Translations under genes and position numbers: made by a program
In this document: piece after piece, positions 33,489-43,575 of the stretch
Position numbering within the stretch: the first letter of the stretch is position 1
How the letters are laid out: every line of letters begins with the position of its first letter
The notes under the pieces: model-generated
Seen by the model: the letters and a program-made list of their open reading frames with translations, nothing else
The model's database searches: none
Told to the model about the DNA's origin: nothing
NCBI GenBank assembly: GCA_051453625.1
Contig: JBOZIK010000001.1
Location: forward strand, 57,059,270-57,108,328
Reading direction: 5' to 3'
DNA from: Welwitschia mirabilis
Lineage: Eukaryota > Gnetophyta > Gnetopsida > Welwitschiales
Length of the DNA stretch: 49,059 bases

Positions 33489-33946
33489 GTTGTAACTATC
33501 TTAAACTTTAAAAATTAGGATTTCATATGAATTTAGTACATTATTGCATGCTTTGCTATTGAGTATAAACTTAGATTTAGTTTAGCCATATTATTCTTAA
33601 TTAATAAGAAATTAAGTAACTAATTTTAGTGATTAAGTTGATAGTATTTACAACCTCTCCCCTTAAGAAAATCTTATTCTAATAGATCTAGGCTTACTCT
33701 TAGGATTTTTAGTACCCTTAAATTTGAACATGATTACTTTAACAAAACAATTAACTTTAACGATTTTTTATAGGCAAATAACTTATCTAGTACTCTTGCT
33801 CAAAAAAAGCATGAACTTTTCTTTCTTGAAAGTTTTTAGTTATTTTTTATTTTTCCAATTGTGGGTATTGGTACTCTCCAATGATACTCAAAGTAGTCCA
33901 TTTTATTTTTATTTTATATGTTTTTCATTTGAGTGATTGACACTAG
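33489..33946. other. AT-rich sequence before the truncated LTR
   Basis: No gene recognised. The open stretch at 33724-33936 is Phe-rich with no domain. It would be interior sequence of an E6-family element if the LTR at 33947 is a 3' LTR. Confidence 0.4.
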
Positions 33947-34514
33947 TATTCGCATGCAAACATTAAAATTCTATGCAAGTTTAATTAATCAATTTAGCAT
34001 AGTAAAAAATGTTTAAATGATTACTTTATCACATATTAATGTTTTTCTCTTTTTTTTTTTAATATTTTTCATGAGATTAGAAATCTCTCCTAATATTAGT
34101 GGATTTTTTATTGGCTTCTTAAGGACACTTCTAAAATTGAAATAATTCTACCACACAATGCTGATGTTGTCATCCATTAGCCTTCTAAGGAAAATCTAGT
34201 TAAAACTCATGTTCCTATAATAACTTAAAAAGTTCATCACATTGTGCTTATGGACCAAGTTAAATATAATCTAGGATAAATCTTTAGACCTAATGATACA
34301 TGGTGTAAGTATAAGATGACATGTTGTAGTGGTGTGTAATGATAATAAGGATGATTACATGAAAGATACATGACATGGCATTAATGGACAGCATCAATAG
34401 TAGTCAAAGAACATGTCATTGTCATGCTTGCATATGAAAACAAAGAATCTCTTCTTGTGGCAACATGCCAAATAATTATAACTTTTTTCTTATGTAACTT
34501 CTCTTAAGTAACTT
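33947..34514 (+). repeat. E6-family LTR, plus orientation, truncated by E3
   Basis: Aligns with the reverse complement of 25882-27334 from its start. Landmarks: TTAATTAATCAATTTAGCATA (33981) and GAAAGATACATGACATGGCA (34361), compared with the minus strand near 26910-26940. It stops at 34514, where the E3 LTR begins, so E3 inserted into this LTR; its remainder should lie beyond the window. Confidence 0.75.
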
Positions 34515-35746
34515 TGTTATGATTCCAAATTGTATGCTTTTGATGGAGTGTTTTGAGTAGTTTAGCAGGACATTTGGATAAGTTTAAGTTAAAAATGATA
34601 ATTATTAAGAGTTAAGGAGAAAACCATAAAAATTCACAATTACTAATACATTTGAAGACATTTAAAATCAATTATAATACTTTAAATTTTAAGTAGGAAT
34701 TAATGTTTTACAAGGTCAAATTTACTTAATAAAATAGCTTGAAGAAGTTTGTCATCCCTCCATTGTCCAAACGATTACCTAGATGATACCACTTGAATGC
34801 TGACTAGGATGCTAGTTCGATAGACATTAAGGCTAAATATAGGACTTTGTTGATATGGCATCATCTCCATCATCATTCGAATGATACATAGAATGATACC
34901 TAATTTTAATCAATGTATTAAACTTCATCAAACTTGTACAATGTGTCATGAACATTTCATGCATTATTAGGGTTTCGGTTATGTCTGTTGAATATGTAAT
35001 TTTTAAGTCTGTTATTTTAAATAGATAGTGCCTTTACCCTTGATTCTGATCATCTTCATTACACCAAAAATTATCATGACAAGAGACTGAAGAACTGGAG
35101 TTTCATCCATTAGATGAAAAGAGGAGTCTTCCTCAATGTTGAGCTATGTATCCTTTATTAAGGTTCTACTACTTTATAATAGAATATTGGTTTGGTTTTA
35201 ATGGAAATCTTCTTTTAATTTTATTATATTCATGTGCATATTCCTTATGATTTATGTTACTTATGATTCTGAGGTAGCTTCATTTGTGATATAGATCATT
35301 AAGAACAACCTATATCAAGGTTGAAATCGTTAGTTTAGAAACTTGTATTACATTTTATATTTCCTAGAATAGTTATTGTATGTTTTCTATATTCTATTTG
35401 ACTGACTTGATAGCTTAGGTTTGTTAGGTTTAGTAATAATTTTCTTAATTAATCTAGGTTATACAAGGCTGATCTTAGTGATAGAGATATGATAGTTAGA
35501 GTAGTTTGCATTTTGCATTACATAGTGCATTTTCTTTTCTTGCATTATTGATCTTCATTTAGAACCATAAAAGAAAAAATTAAAAATACATTACTTAAAT
35601 TAATTTCCTAACTTTGATCCTAGTGCCTTCAATGGATTTTAACATTCAGGTCCACTCCTATCTTTATTAGTATGTTATTTTTATGCATATGTTTGTGATT
35701 GATAGGATTTGACTATGGATGTAACATTGTATATATATGTACCACA
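34515..35746 (+). repeat. 5' LTR of E3
   Basis: Starts TGTTATGATTCCAAATTGTA and ends GTACCACA. Its first part matches 41691-42323, and its later part matches the E4 LTR read on the minus strand. About 1.23 kb. A weak TATA (TTTAAATAG) is at about 35017. Confidence 0.85.
34750..34898. repeat. Pair of 40-nt nested palindromes, E3 5' LTR
   Basis: Units 34750-34789 (TGTCATCC, 5 nt, TTGTCCAAACGATT, 5 nt, GATGATAC) and 34859-34898 (CATCATCT, 5 nt, ATCATTCGAATGAT, 5 nt, GAATGATA). The second core is a perfect palindrome. Confidence 0.7.
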
Positions 35747-35752
35747 AAATCT

Positions 35753-35770
35753 TGACATCATTGTTGGGGA
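35753..35770 (+). promoter_or_regulatory. Primer-binding site of E3, tRNA-Asp type, decayed
   Basis: TGACATCATTGTTGGGGA against TGGCGCCGTTGCCGGGGA: six differences, all transitions, with every CpG lost. Six bases after the LTR end. Confidence 0.8.
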
Positions 35771-36110
35771 AGGCTGTAAGGAGTTTAAGGATTATCACTA
35801 CCTAGATAAGTGCTTTGCATTTGAATTTAAATATTTGTTTACCATAGCATTTCATATTTATTATAAATATTGTGTCTTTTCTTTTCACATATTTTTACGT
35901 TTTTCATTCTTTGTTATATGTTTTTTGAGTCTTTCATCTTCTTTGTCATCTAGATAATACAAGTGAATGATGGCCTAGTATTAAGGGGTTTTACATTTTG
36001 TTTTTCTATATTCTTATCATCCAGGATATCATTCAGATGATGGTAGAGATGACAAAGAGGAAGAATTTTTTACTGAGTATGTAGGGATAATATAGAATCT
36101 AGTAAAAGGC
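35771..36110 (+). other. 5' UTR of E3 with palindrome pair
   Basis: Leader without a gene. Units 35932-35971 (core GTCATCTAGATAAT) and 36015-36054 (TATCATCC, 5 nt, ATCATTCAGATGAT, 5 nt, AGATGACA), 83 nt apart. Confidence 0.6.
35932..36054. repeat. Pair of 40-nt nested palindromes, E3 5' UTR
   Basis: Two exact 40-nt units with the 8-5-14-5-8 layout. They occupy the same place relative to the PBS as the degraded pair of E2 at 8545-8694. Confidence 0.65.
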
Positions 36111-38990
36111 TAAAATATCTAAGTGAACAAAGCTTAACCAAAAAAATAATAAAAAAGGATTACTCAACAATAAGTAAAACTCAGGTATTCTTACCCCAGG
36201 CATGTAGTTTTCAAGATTTGAAGAATTTTTTTTTTAAAGGTTATATTCTTAGTACTGAATTTTTCAAAGAGCGTGAAATAATAGAAAAGGAGAAAAATCA
36301 TTTTATCCCATTCTTCATTAAGGAATGTAATCATTTAACATAATTATGATAGAAACCCCTAGTTTAATAGCACATGTTACGATTATAAAAAAATTACTAA
36401 AAGGAGACATAAAAAACAAAAAGCTTTTAGCCTATCTCCTAGTAATGATGTAGAACCTAGAAATCAAAATTCTTCTTATTCATCATTCTCATTGACTTCT
36501 AAGAATAATGATAAAAGTTCTGTTGGAGAAATATTGGATGAAATGAAAGTTAAAAAGAGGAGAAACAATAGAATTTCTAACAAAAATAATGGAAATAAAT
36601 CACTTAATGAAATTCTTATAGAAAGAAGATGGGTAATACCAAATAGTGTTGAGACTAGAAATTGGGTACCTTTCTCTTTTTAACCATTTTATTTTTCCCA
36701 TTTTTCTTTCCCAGCTTCATATGAAAGTAACAATAATAATGTGCAACATTTTAGGAATTCCACCTAGTCTATTGAAATATCACATAATTAATTTAGTGAA
36801 TTCCTTTTTTTCTCATGAACTATTATGAAGAACAAACATCTCCTATCCATTATTATGAAGAAGAAGATCTATCTCTCATAAGCTACTATGAACAAATAAA
36901 TAATTGTGTTATAGAAATGCTTAATAAAATGTAAAAAAGCAAGAATATACCAACAAGAAGATAGAAAATATGATTGATGTCCTTCAATAAAATTTATTGT
37001 AAAATCAACAACCTCAAGTTTCTTTTACATAACAAACCTATCCTATAAGAATGAAGAGGACTTGAAAATAAGTAATAACAATTATTTCTTTTACATAAAA
37101 AATGAAAATAAGGATCAACCTATAACATTAAACTGATTAAAAGATGAATAACTAAAGAAAGACAATGATGATTTAACTTTATTATTTGACAATAAGAATG
37201 AAGATGACTATTTATTAGAAAATAAAGATGAAATAAAAAAATTAACTCATGCAAAATGGAAAACCTCTTTAACCATGATAAACATAATAAGTAGATTTGT
37301 TCTTATGATGAATCTAATGAATTAGAAAATAATGACATGCAATAAAATAAGAGGATTATGAGGAATAAGATGATGATGATATTAAACTATTAGATCATAT
37401 TTATGGATTCTACTTACTTTGTGATGAGCATAAAGGAGTTTGACCTTTTAAAAAATTACAATATATGACATTAAAGGAGAATCTAAATAATGAAATTAAA
37501 TCAATGAAGGATTTACATTATGAAGAAAGTCATCCACCCCGATCATCTAGATGACAGTCGGAGATAACAGTTAATAATAGGAACTCAATAATAAAAAATA
37601 AAGATTATAGTTTAGAATTAATAGAATTATTCAATAAAGAGGGAGAAGAGTCAACTCAGGAAATATTGGAAAATCTTCCATCACATAATGAAGACAATGA
37701 AAAATTTTCTTTCTATGATTTTTTAATGATCATTTAAAGGAATTCACCAACTTAGAAAATGAAAATAATCCTCAACAAAATAATAATAAGTTCAAGAAAG
37801 AAGGTAAGATATGGTTAATAATAGTGATAAAGATAATGAAGAATAGGGAGATATTATCAAAGATAATAACAAAGTAGATAAAGAAAGAATTCAATAAGTA
37901 ATCATGAAGTCAATAATGAGGAGAAGAGAAATAAAGAAGAATCTATAGAAAATCAACCAAACATAATGGATAATACACTTATACCTTCCAATGAAGTAAA
38001 CCAACTTAAATAGTCTACACATGTTTCTTCATCTCTCTCACTTGTACTTCCATGTAAAACCTTAAATGATGTCCTTCATTATACTTCTATTTTCACATTA
38101 TCTTGTGATCTTGATAATAATAACATTTCTTCCTCTCTCCCTTTTAAATGTCTAAGTAATTCTCCAAATCACATTTCTATCCTTGATTTTAATAAAATAC
38201 ATTACCTTGAGGAATTTACATAAAAAATATCTTAATATTTTCTTTTTAAAGCTCCATGAAATACTCAGAGTAACATATTTTTATTTCTTACAAAGTCTAT
38301 GTTACCTCATTCTTTTAATGATTACTCTTTTTAAAAATAAGACTTGGGATATCTTCAAACTCTAAATTAGTGTAAACCTTATCTTCTTGATCTAAATCCA
38401 TGCTTAGCATTAAACCTTAAGGATGTTCTTAAGTATGTTAAACCTATCTAAGTCCATTACCCTAAGAATTTTCTTTAAAGCTCTTGGATCCCAAAATATA
38501 CCATTAATGTCTACCATGTTCAATATTAATCTTTGAATGAAATTTATATTCCAATTTTTGTACATTATGAGTTTGCTAAGAGATTGTTTTTTCATGAGTT
38601 ATATGAATTTTTTATCTTTCATATTGTCACTAAATCTTATGAAGAAAAAATGCCATTTGATCATGCTAATTGGAAAGAGCCTTATTTCTTTAATGAAAAT
38701 ACATATCTTAAATCAAATACTAGAAGCTTTTTAATCTTATTGAAAATTCTAAAGAAACCTCAAAATCTTCTTGGATGCTTTGTTTAAGTACACCCTTACA
38801 TGCATTATATGATGATACTCATGATTTACATAATTTTAATATGAGATTATTCTTCTATAACATTTATTACGTCTTTATCTCTTATTTAAAATGTAAAATT
38901 TGTGCTATCAAAGTTTTATCCTTTTTAGTGTATTTATCTATAATTGATTTTATTGAAACATGATTCTATACCTTTTATGTTTTATCAATT
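36111..38990 (+). pseudogene. Unidentified coding remnant in E3 in the place of gag-pol
   Basis: About 2.9 kb of plus-strand coding-like sequence with scattered stops. The first half (36400-37950) is rich in Asn, Asp, Glu and Lys (for example NDDDLTLLFDNKNEDDYLLE near 37165) and looks low-complexity. The second half (38360-38790) is better ordered: an open piece at 38533-38787 reads NEIYIPIFVHYEFAKRLFFH, then HANWKEPYFFNENTYLKS, and 38775-38963 is hydrophobic, like a membrane segment. The end matches E2 11340-11480. I recognise no gag, protease, RT or integrase motif. It could be a captured host gene, an extra ORF of the family, or gag diverged beyond recognition. Confidence 0.4.
37529..37568. 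repeat. Single 40-nt-type nested palindrome inside the E3 coding remnant
   Basis: GTCATCCA, then a core ATCATCTAGATGAC, then GAGATAAC, with one base inserted in the left spacer. No partner found within 120 nt. Confidence 0.55.
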
Positions 38991-40756
38991 GGTAAATATT
39001 CAGTTTGAACTTTTTTTTTTATTTTGAGAAAATGTAATATCCTAGGGCCATAGCCTTAAAAATAAATCTTTCTTTTTCTTTCTTTTAGATAAAGTATTAA
39101 ATAGAATTTAGGACCTAAATAAACTTGTTTTTAGTTTGATTTGGTTTTTCTTTTGTATTTATGTTATTATGTTTTTGCCCTTGGTTCTTATTTTTATTTT
39201 TATTAATAAATTAAATGATTAGATACTTCTCATTTAGAGAAAGTAAGATTTTTGATTTGAACACTTAAGAAATTCAAAAAATGAATAGGGATTAAAATTC
39301 CATGAGCCATCAAATAATCTAAAACATAATAGAAGCAATTATTTTGAAAGTCTTTCTATTATTATTTTTATTCTTTCTTAGCTTATTCTTTTAATGGATG
39401 TCATGCTATCACTTGACCATCTTTAAAACTTGACTTATGTTTTACTTTATGAAGTTATTATGACTATTAATTTTTACTTGGGCATTAAGGTTATAATATT
39501 AGATTCATCTAATCTTAAAACATTCAAATGTCTATGAACTTTATTTTAAAGGAAATGCTGTGATTTTTTATGTTTACTCTTAATGATGTAATTATTTATA
39601 TGTTTGAGGTTATTCTTTCTTATATTTCATCTCATTTATTCATCTTCATCTTTGTGAGTATGTGGTCATTGGGATTTATTTTGAAAAAGTATATTAAAAA
39701 AAGGAAAATAACGACTATGATCTATTATTTATAAATAAATGATCACCATTATGTCCTATCATACCTAGATAAATTTTCTTAATAGAGACATTTGTTAGTG
39801 TTGGTAGCTATGGAAACTCCCTTAGGTGGTCAATTGGTCATGCTTTGCAGCCCCTACTTCTTTAACTATGATTGTAATATCCTCATCATGGATTAAAAAT
39901 AAAATACTTTGAGGATATAGGATTAGTGGTGTTTATTGTATTATTAAAGGCATTGCTTATTTCCTAGACTCATTGATCTTATATTATTCCCACATGATCA
40001 TTTTACTTTTGAGGATTCGGGTGTGTTTTGGGGTGTTACAGGTGAGTCCATTTCTGAGCAAATTTTGATCTTATCATTCATTATTTTAAAACATTAACTA
40101 CTTAGCATTATTATAATCACTACCTATTTGAGTGGTACTTTATGGAGTTTTTACATTATGTCATGCATTATTAATTAAGTGATTTTATGATTTCTTTTAT
40201 GAGGGTTTGCTAGGTTTGAATTTAGGATAGGTATACAAGCTTCTTCATGTACCTAGGTTGTCTATTTCCATTTTGTTTTGCTTAGTTGTTGTCTTTGGTA
40301 TTTCAAAGTCATTTCCATAATTTTTCATTACAAATATATAGGACTTCATTATTTACTAGTTTTCATATTGAATTTTATTTTCATTTTTAGTTTTTCTTTA
40401 TAGAAGTTAATTTCTATTAAGTAAATAATTTTCCTTTCATTTATGATGCTAATTTTTCCCATCTATTCTTTTAGTGTATTTTTGAGTTTAATTTTCTTTA
40501 ATATTATTTTTGAGTTTTGATGCATCTGGTACTATTTTCAATGATTATAAGTTCATGACAGATTTCATTTATCTTTCTTAGCTTGGTGAATTTACCTCCT
40601 TTACATTTACCTCCTTTATCATGCCTTGGTTTATCATGATTCTTTGCCATTTCCCATCTTTAAAACACTCTAATACCTTTCTCAAACCTCTTTGGTGCTA
40701 TCTAAGCTTCACTAATTTTTCTAATTCTTTTATTTTTTTAATCTTTTATAAAGCTC

Positions 40757-40796
40757 TATCATCCTCCTTGTCATCTAGATGACCAGGTGGATGACA
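40757..40796. repeat. 40-nt nested palindrome, best-preserved unit
   Basis: TATCATCC, TCCTT, GTCATCTAGATGAC, CAGGT, GGATGACA. The core is a perfect 14-nt palindrome, and the outer 8-mers are reverse complements except at one position. Confidence 0.8.
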
Positions 40797-41464
40797 AATA
40801 AATAATTTTTTAGGTGCATCATATTTATGTTTTATTTTTATCTAACTCTTTCTAACTCTTCCCTCATGCACAAAATATCACACTTAATCCACCTATTTTA
40901 CTTACTTATACTTAAGTTGTATTCTCATATTTTTCCTTCTTAGGTTAACACAATATAAGACATATATTTAGAGATATTTTGAGAAAAAATTTTAAATTTT
41001 TAAAGGTTATTTTTATATTTTTATGAAACATATTTATAATGTACTTGTTTTATTTTAATTGTCTACTGTTTGAATGAGATACATTATGGAAATTAATTAG
41101 TAAAATATATACTAAATAGTAGAATGATTACAGTTTGTTTTCCTTGCAGGAATGATACAAGTAATTCATAAGACTATGTATTAAGGGAATAATTTTATGA
41201 TTGATTGTTTTTGATATATTTTCCTTTTTAAATTGGCTTAAAAAACTCAATGTTTAATTTATGAATATCATTTTTAAGTTATTACTTTTTTTGATTAACA
41301 CATAGACATCATTTATCTAAGTAATTATGGTTATATCTTATAATGATTCTCTTTGTTATAACATTCAGTCTCTATCTTTTTAATGCACTAATAAGTATTT
41401 TGATCTTATCTTAATACAAGAATAATTATAGGTATTTGATTTTATAGATAGACTTTTAAAAGCG

Positions 41465-41504
41465 TGTCATCCTCGTAATCATCTAGATGATAATCTTAAT
41501 GATA
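41465..41504. repeat. 40-nt nested palindrome in E3 3' UTR
   Basis: TGTCATCC, 5 nt, ATCATCTAGATGAT (perfect palindrome), 5 nt, TAATGATA. Confidence 0.7.
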
Positions 41505-41677
41505 GCATGGTTACATTATCTGCTAGGTAAAATAAATTATTTTATTTTATTTTGAGATTTGATCCTACATACTGAGATTTTTGAACTTAATTTACATATC
41601 CCTAGTTAGTATTTATCTTAGTTAATTTGGCTCACAATTAGAGTTGTTCACTAACTTTATTAAGGAATGACAAGGCT

Positions 41678-41690
41678 AAGTGGAAAGCCA
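41678..41690 (+). promoter_or_regulatory. Polypurine tract of E3
   Basis: AAGTGGAAAGCCA after GACAAGGCT, immediately before the 3' LTR; same context as E2 and E4. Confidence 0.7.
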
Positions 41691-42323
41691 TATTACAATG
41701 TCAAATTGTATGTTTTTGATGGGGTATTTTGAGTAGTTTGAAGGATATTTAAATAAGTTTAAGTAAAAAATGATGATTATTAAGAGTCAAGAAGAAAATA
41801 ATAGAAATGCATAATTAATAATACATTTTAAGGCATTTTGAATCAATTCCATTACTTTATATTTTAAGAATGAATTAATATTCTACAAAGACAAATTTAC
41901 TTGATGAAAGAGCTTGAAGAAGTCTATCATCCCTCCATCATCTGGTTAATCATTTGAATGTTACCATTTGCATGCTAACTAAGATGCTGACTAGACTAAC
42001 GTAAAGGCTAAATATAAATCTCTCTTAATAAGGTATCATCTTTACTATTGTCTAGATGACACATGAGATTATACCTAAGTTTAGTTAACATATAAAACTT
42101 TATTATACTTGTATAATGTATCATGTGCTTTCCATGCATCATTAGGGTTTTGATTTCATTTGTTAAATTTGGTTTTTTTAATTCTATCATTGTAAATAAA
42201 TACCACCTTTTTCCTCAACTCTAATCATCTTCATTGCATCAAAATTTCTTATTATAGGAGATCGAAGAACTAAAGGTCCATCTATCAATTACAGAGAGGA
42301 TTCTTTCTTGGTGTTTATTACAG
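41691..42323 (+). repeat. 3' LTR of E3, truncated by E4
   Basis: Collinear with 34515-35130 and stops at 42323 where an LTR of opposite orientation begins. Palindrome units lie at 41925-41964 and 42034-42073 (the latter with core ATTGTCTAGATGAC). The remaining half should lie to the right of the window. Confidence 0.85.
41925..42073. repeat. Pair of 40-nt nested palindromes, E3 3' LTR
   Basis: Units 41925-41964 and 42034-42073, start-to-start 109 nt, the same spacing as in the 5' LTR (34750/34859). Confidence 0.65.
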
Positions 42324-43043
42324 TGTGAATTCATGCAATTTTTAAGTCCTTTAGGCAAACCTATAAATCAAATAACTTGTAAAAAAACGCATACTAGTAT
42401 AAATAAAAGTTAACCCAAATATCATAATCTTAATGAAGGCACTCGGATTAGAGTTACAAAAATTATTTCTAAAAGTATTTTTGGTCTTTTATCTTTTAAT
42501 AAATAAAATTAAATAACAAATTAAAATGCAATGCAAGATAAATGAAGATGAAATGCATGAAAGTGAAATGGATTCTATTGGATCCTAATTTTCTTGTTAT
42601 AAGAACTCGCTTCTCTATAATTCAAATAAATTAAAAAGAGTACTTTACTTGTTCCTAATCAACATGAACTATGAGATATACCAAATAGAATATGGAATGT
42701 AATGTGAAATGAAAATGAAATAATAATGCAAATATAAATTAATAGAATCAACCTTAACAAATGTTGCCCTTATGATCTAAATAAATTATAGAATTATCAT
42801 TAGACCATAACCAAATTAAACCATAAGGAACATAAACATAATTAGAGTGAAAAGAGTATTTCTATTTATTATAGAAATTTACATCCACTTACATTAAATT
42901 ATGGACATCTTAATGGAGGATACTCAGTCCAACATGAAGGGAACTTCTCTCTGTAGCTACTAGATGGATCTCTTGTCCTTAAATCTTTAGTCACAAGCAT
43001 ATTGGGTACAAAAGATGGAAACAGAAGTGAAGAATGATAAGGG

Positions 43044-43051
43044 TATTTATA
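43044..43051 (-). promoter_or_regulatory. TATA box of E4 LTR
   Basis: TATAAATA on the minus strand, in the same LTR position as in E2. Confidence 0.6.
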
Positions 43052-43168
43052 GTTTTACATTGAAGTTTTAGAAGATTAACCTTGAAAGTTAGAAAATAAA
43101 ACCTAATAGTCCAAATGGGTCGCATGACCCATTATAAAGAAAATTCTTTCCAACCATAGAAAAATAAA

Positions 43169-43322
43169 TATCATCCTAACTATCATAGGGATAATAAAGG
43201 GGATATTACTCTACATCAAAAGATACTTTCTCAGCTTCAAGCCCTGCTTTTAACCCTATAGCTTTTTTCAACATTAGTAGTGTTTTCATCTTATCTATCA
43301 TGGGAATGAAAAAGGGAAAAAT
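43169..43322. repeat. Pair of 40-nt nested palindromes, E4 LTR
   Basis: Unit 43169-43208: TATCATCC, 5 nt, ATCATAGGGATAAT, 5 nt, GGATATTA. Unit about 43283-43322 has core ATCATGGGAATGAA. Start-to-start 114 nt. Confidence 0.55.
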
Positions 43323-43560
43323 AGGCTTCTTCATCTCCAATCTCATCAAGGAATTAATCTTCCATATAGTAATTCTTTTCTCTAGAGTATGAAGTATCAG
43401 AATAGGTTTGAGATGCCTCCAAATATGCTAAGAATTGTATGTTTCAATGATCATCCTATCATGTCTTCATAAGCACTAGTATTGTATCCAAACCTATATT
43501 AATATCCTAAAAAAGAACTTAAAATACATCATCAAATTCCTATAAATTGGCATCACAACA

Positions 43561-43575
43561 TAGCCTCTTACTTAG
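43561..43575 (-). promoter_or_regulatory. Polypurine tract of E4
   Basis: The minus strand reads CTAAGTAAGAGGCTA after GACTAACAAGG, immediately before the LTR start. Confidence 0.7.

Larger units (their letters stand above)
39031..41677 (+). other. 3' UTR of E3
   Basis: Aligns with the 3' UTR of E2, E1b and E4; landmarks are ACTTGGGCATTAAGG at 39477 and CCCTTAGGTGGTCAATTGG at 39818. It contains two palindrome units, 40757-40796 and 41465-41504, here about 700 nt apart. No gene seen. Confidence 0.7.
34515..42323 (+). mobile_element. Gypsy-type element E3, no RT or integrase, 3' LTR interrupted
   Basis: 5' LTR 34515-35746, tRNA-Asp PBS, short leader, about 2.9 kb of unidentified coding-like sequence, family 3' UTR, PPT, and 3' LTR 41691-42323 cut by E4. 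It shares the 3' UTR, PPT context and palindromes with E2. The left flanking five bases are AACTT; the matching duplicate should lie outside the window. Confidence 0.8.
42324..43560 (-). repeat. 3' LTR of E4
   Basis: On the minus strand it starts TGTTGTGATGCCAATTTATA at 43560 and ends GCATGAATTCACA at 42324, 1237 bp. Its middle and end resemble the E3 LTR (for example TGAGTATCCTCCATTAAG against GAGCTATGTATCCTTTATTA). Palindrome units at 43169-43208 and about 43283-43322. Confidence 0.85.

Noticed and set aside
33640-33720. Segment reading, on the minus strand, like the RNA 3' end of a chromovirus pol
   Set aside because: Too short and too degenerate to separate from chance.
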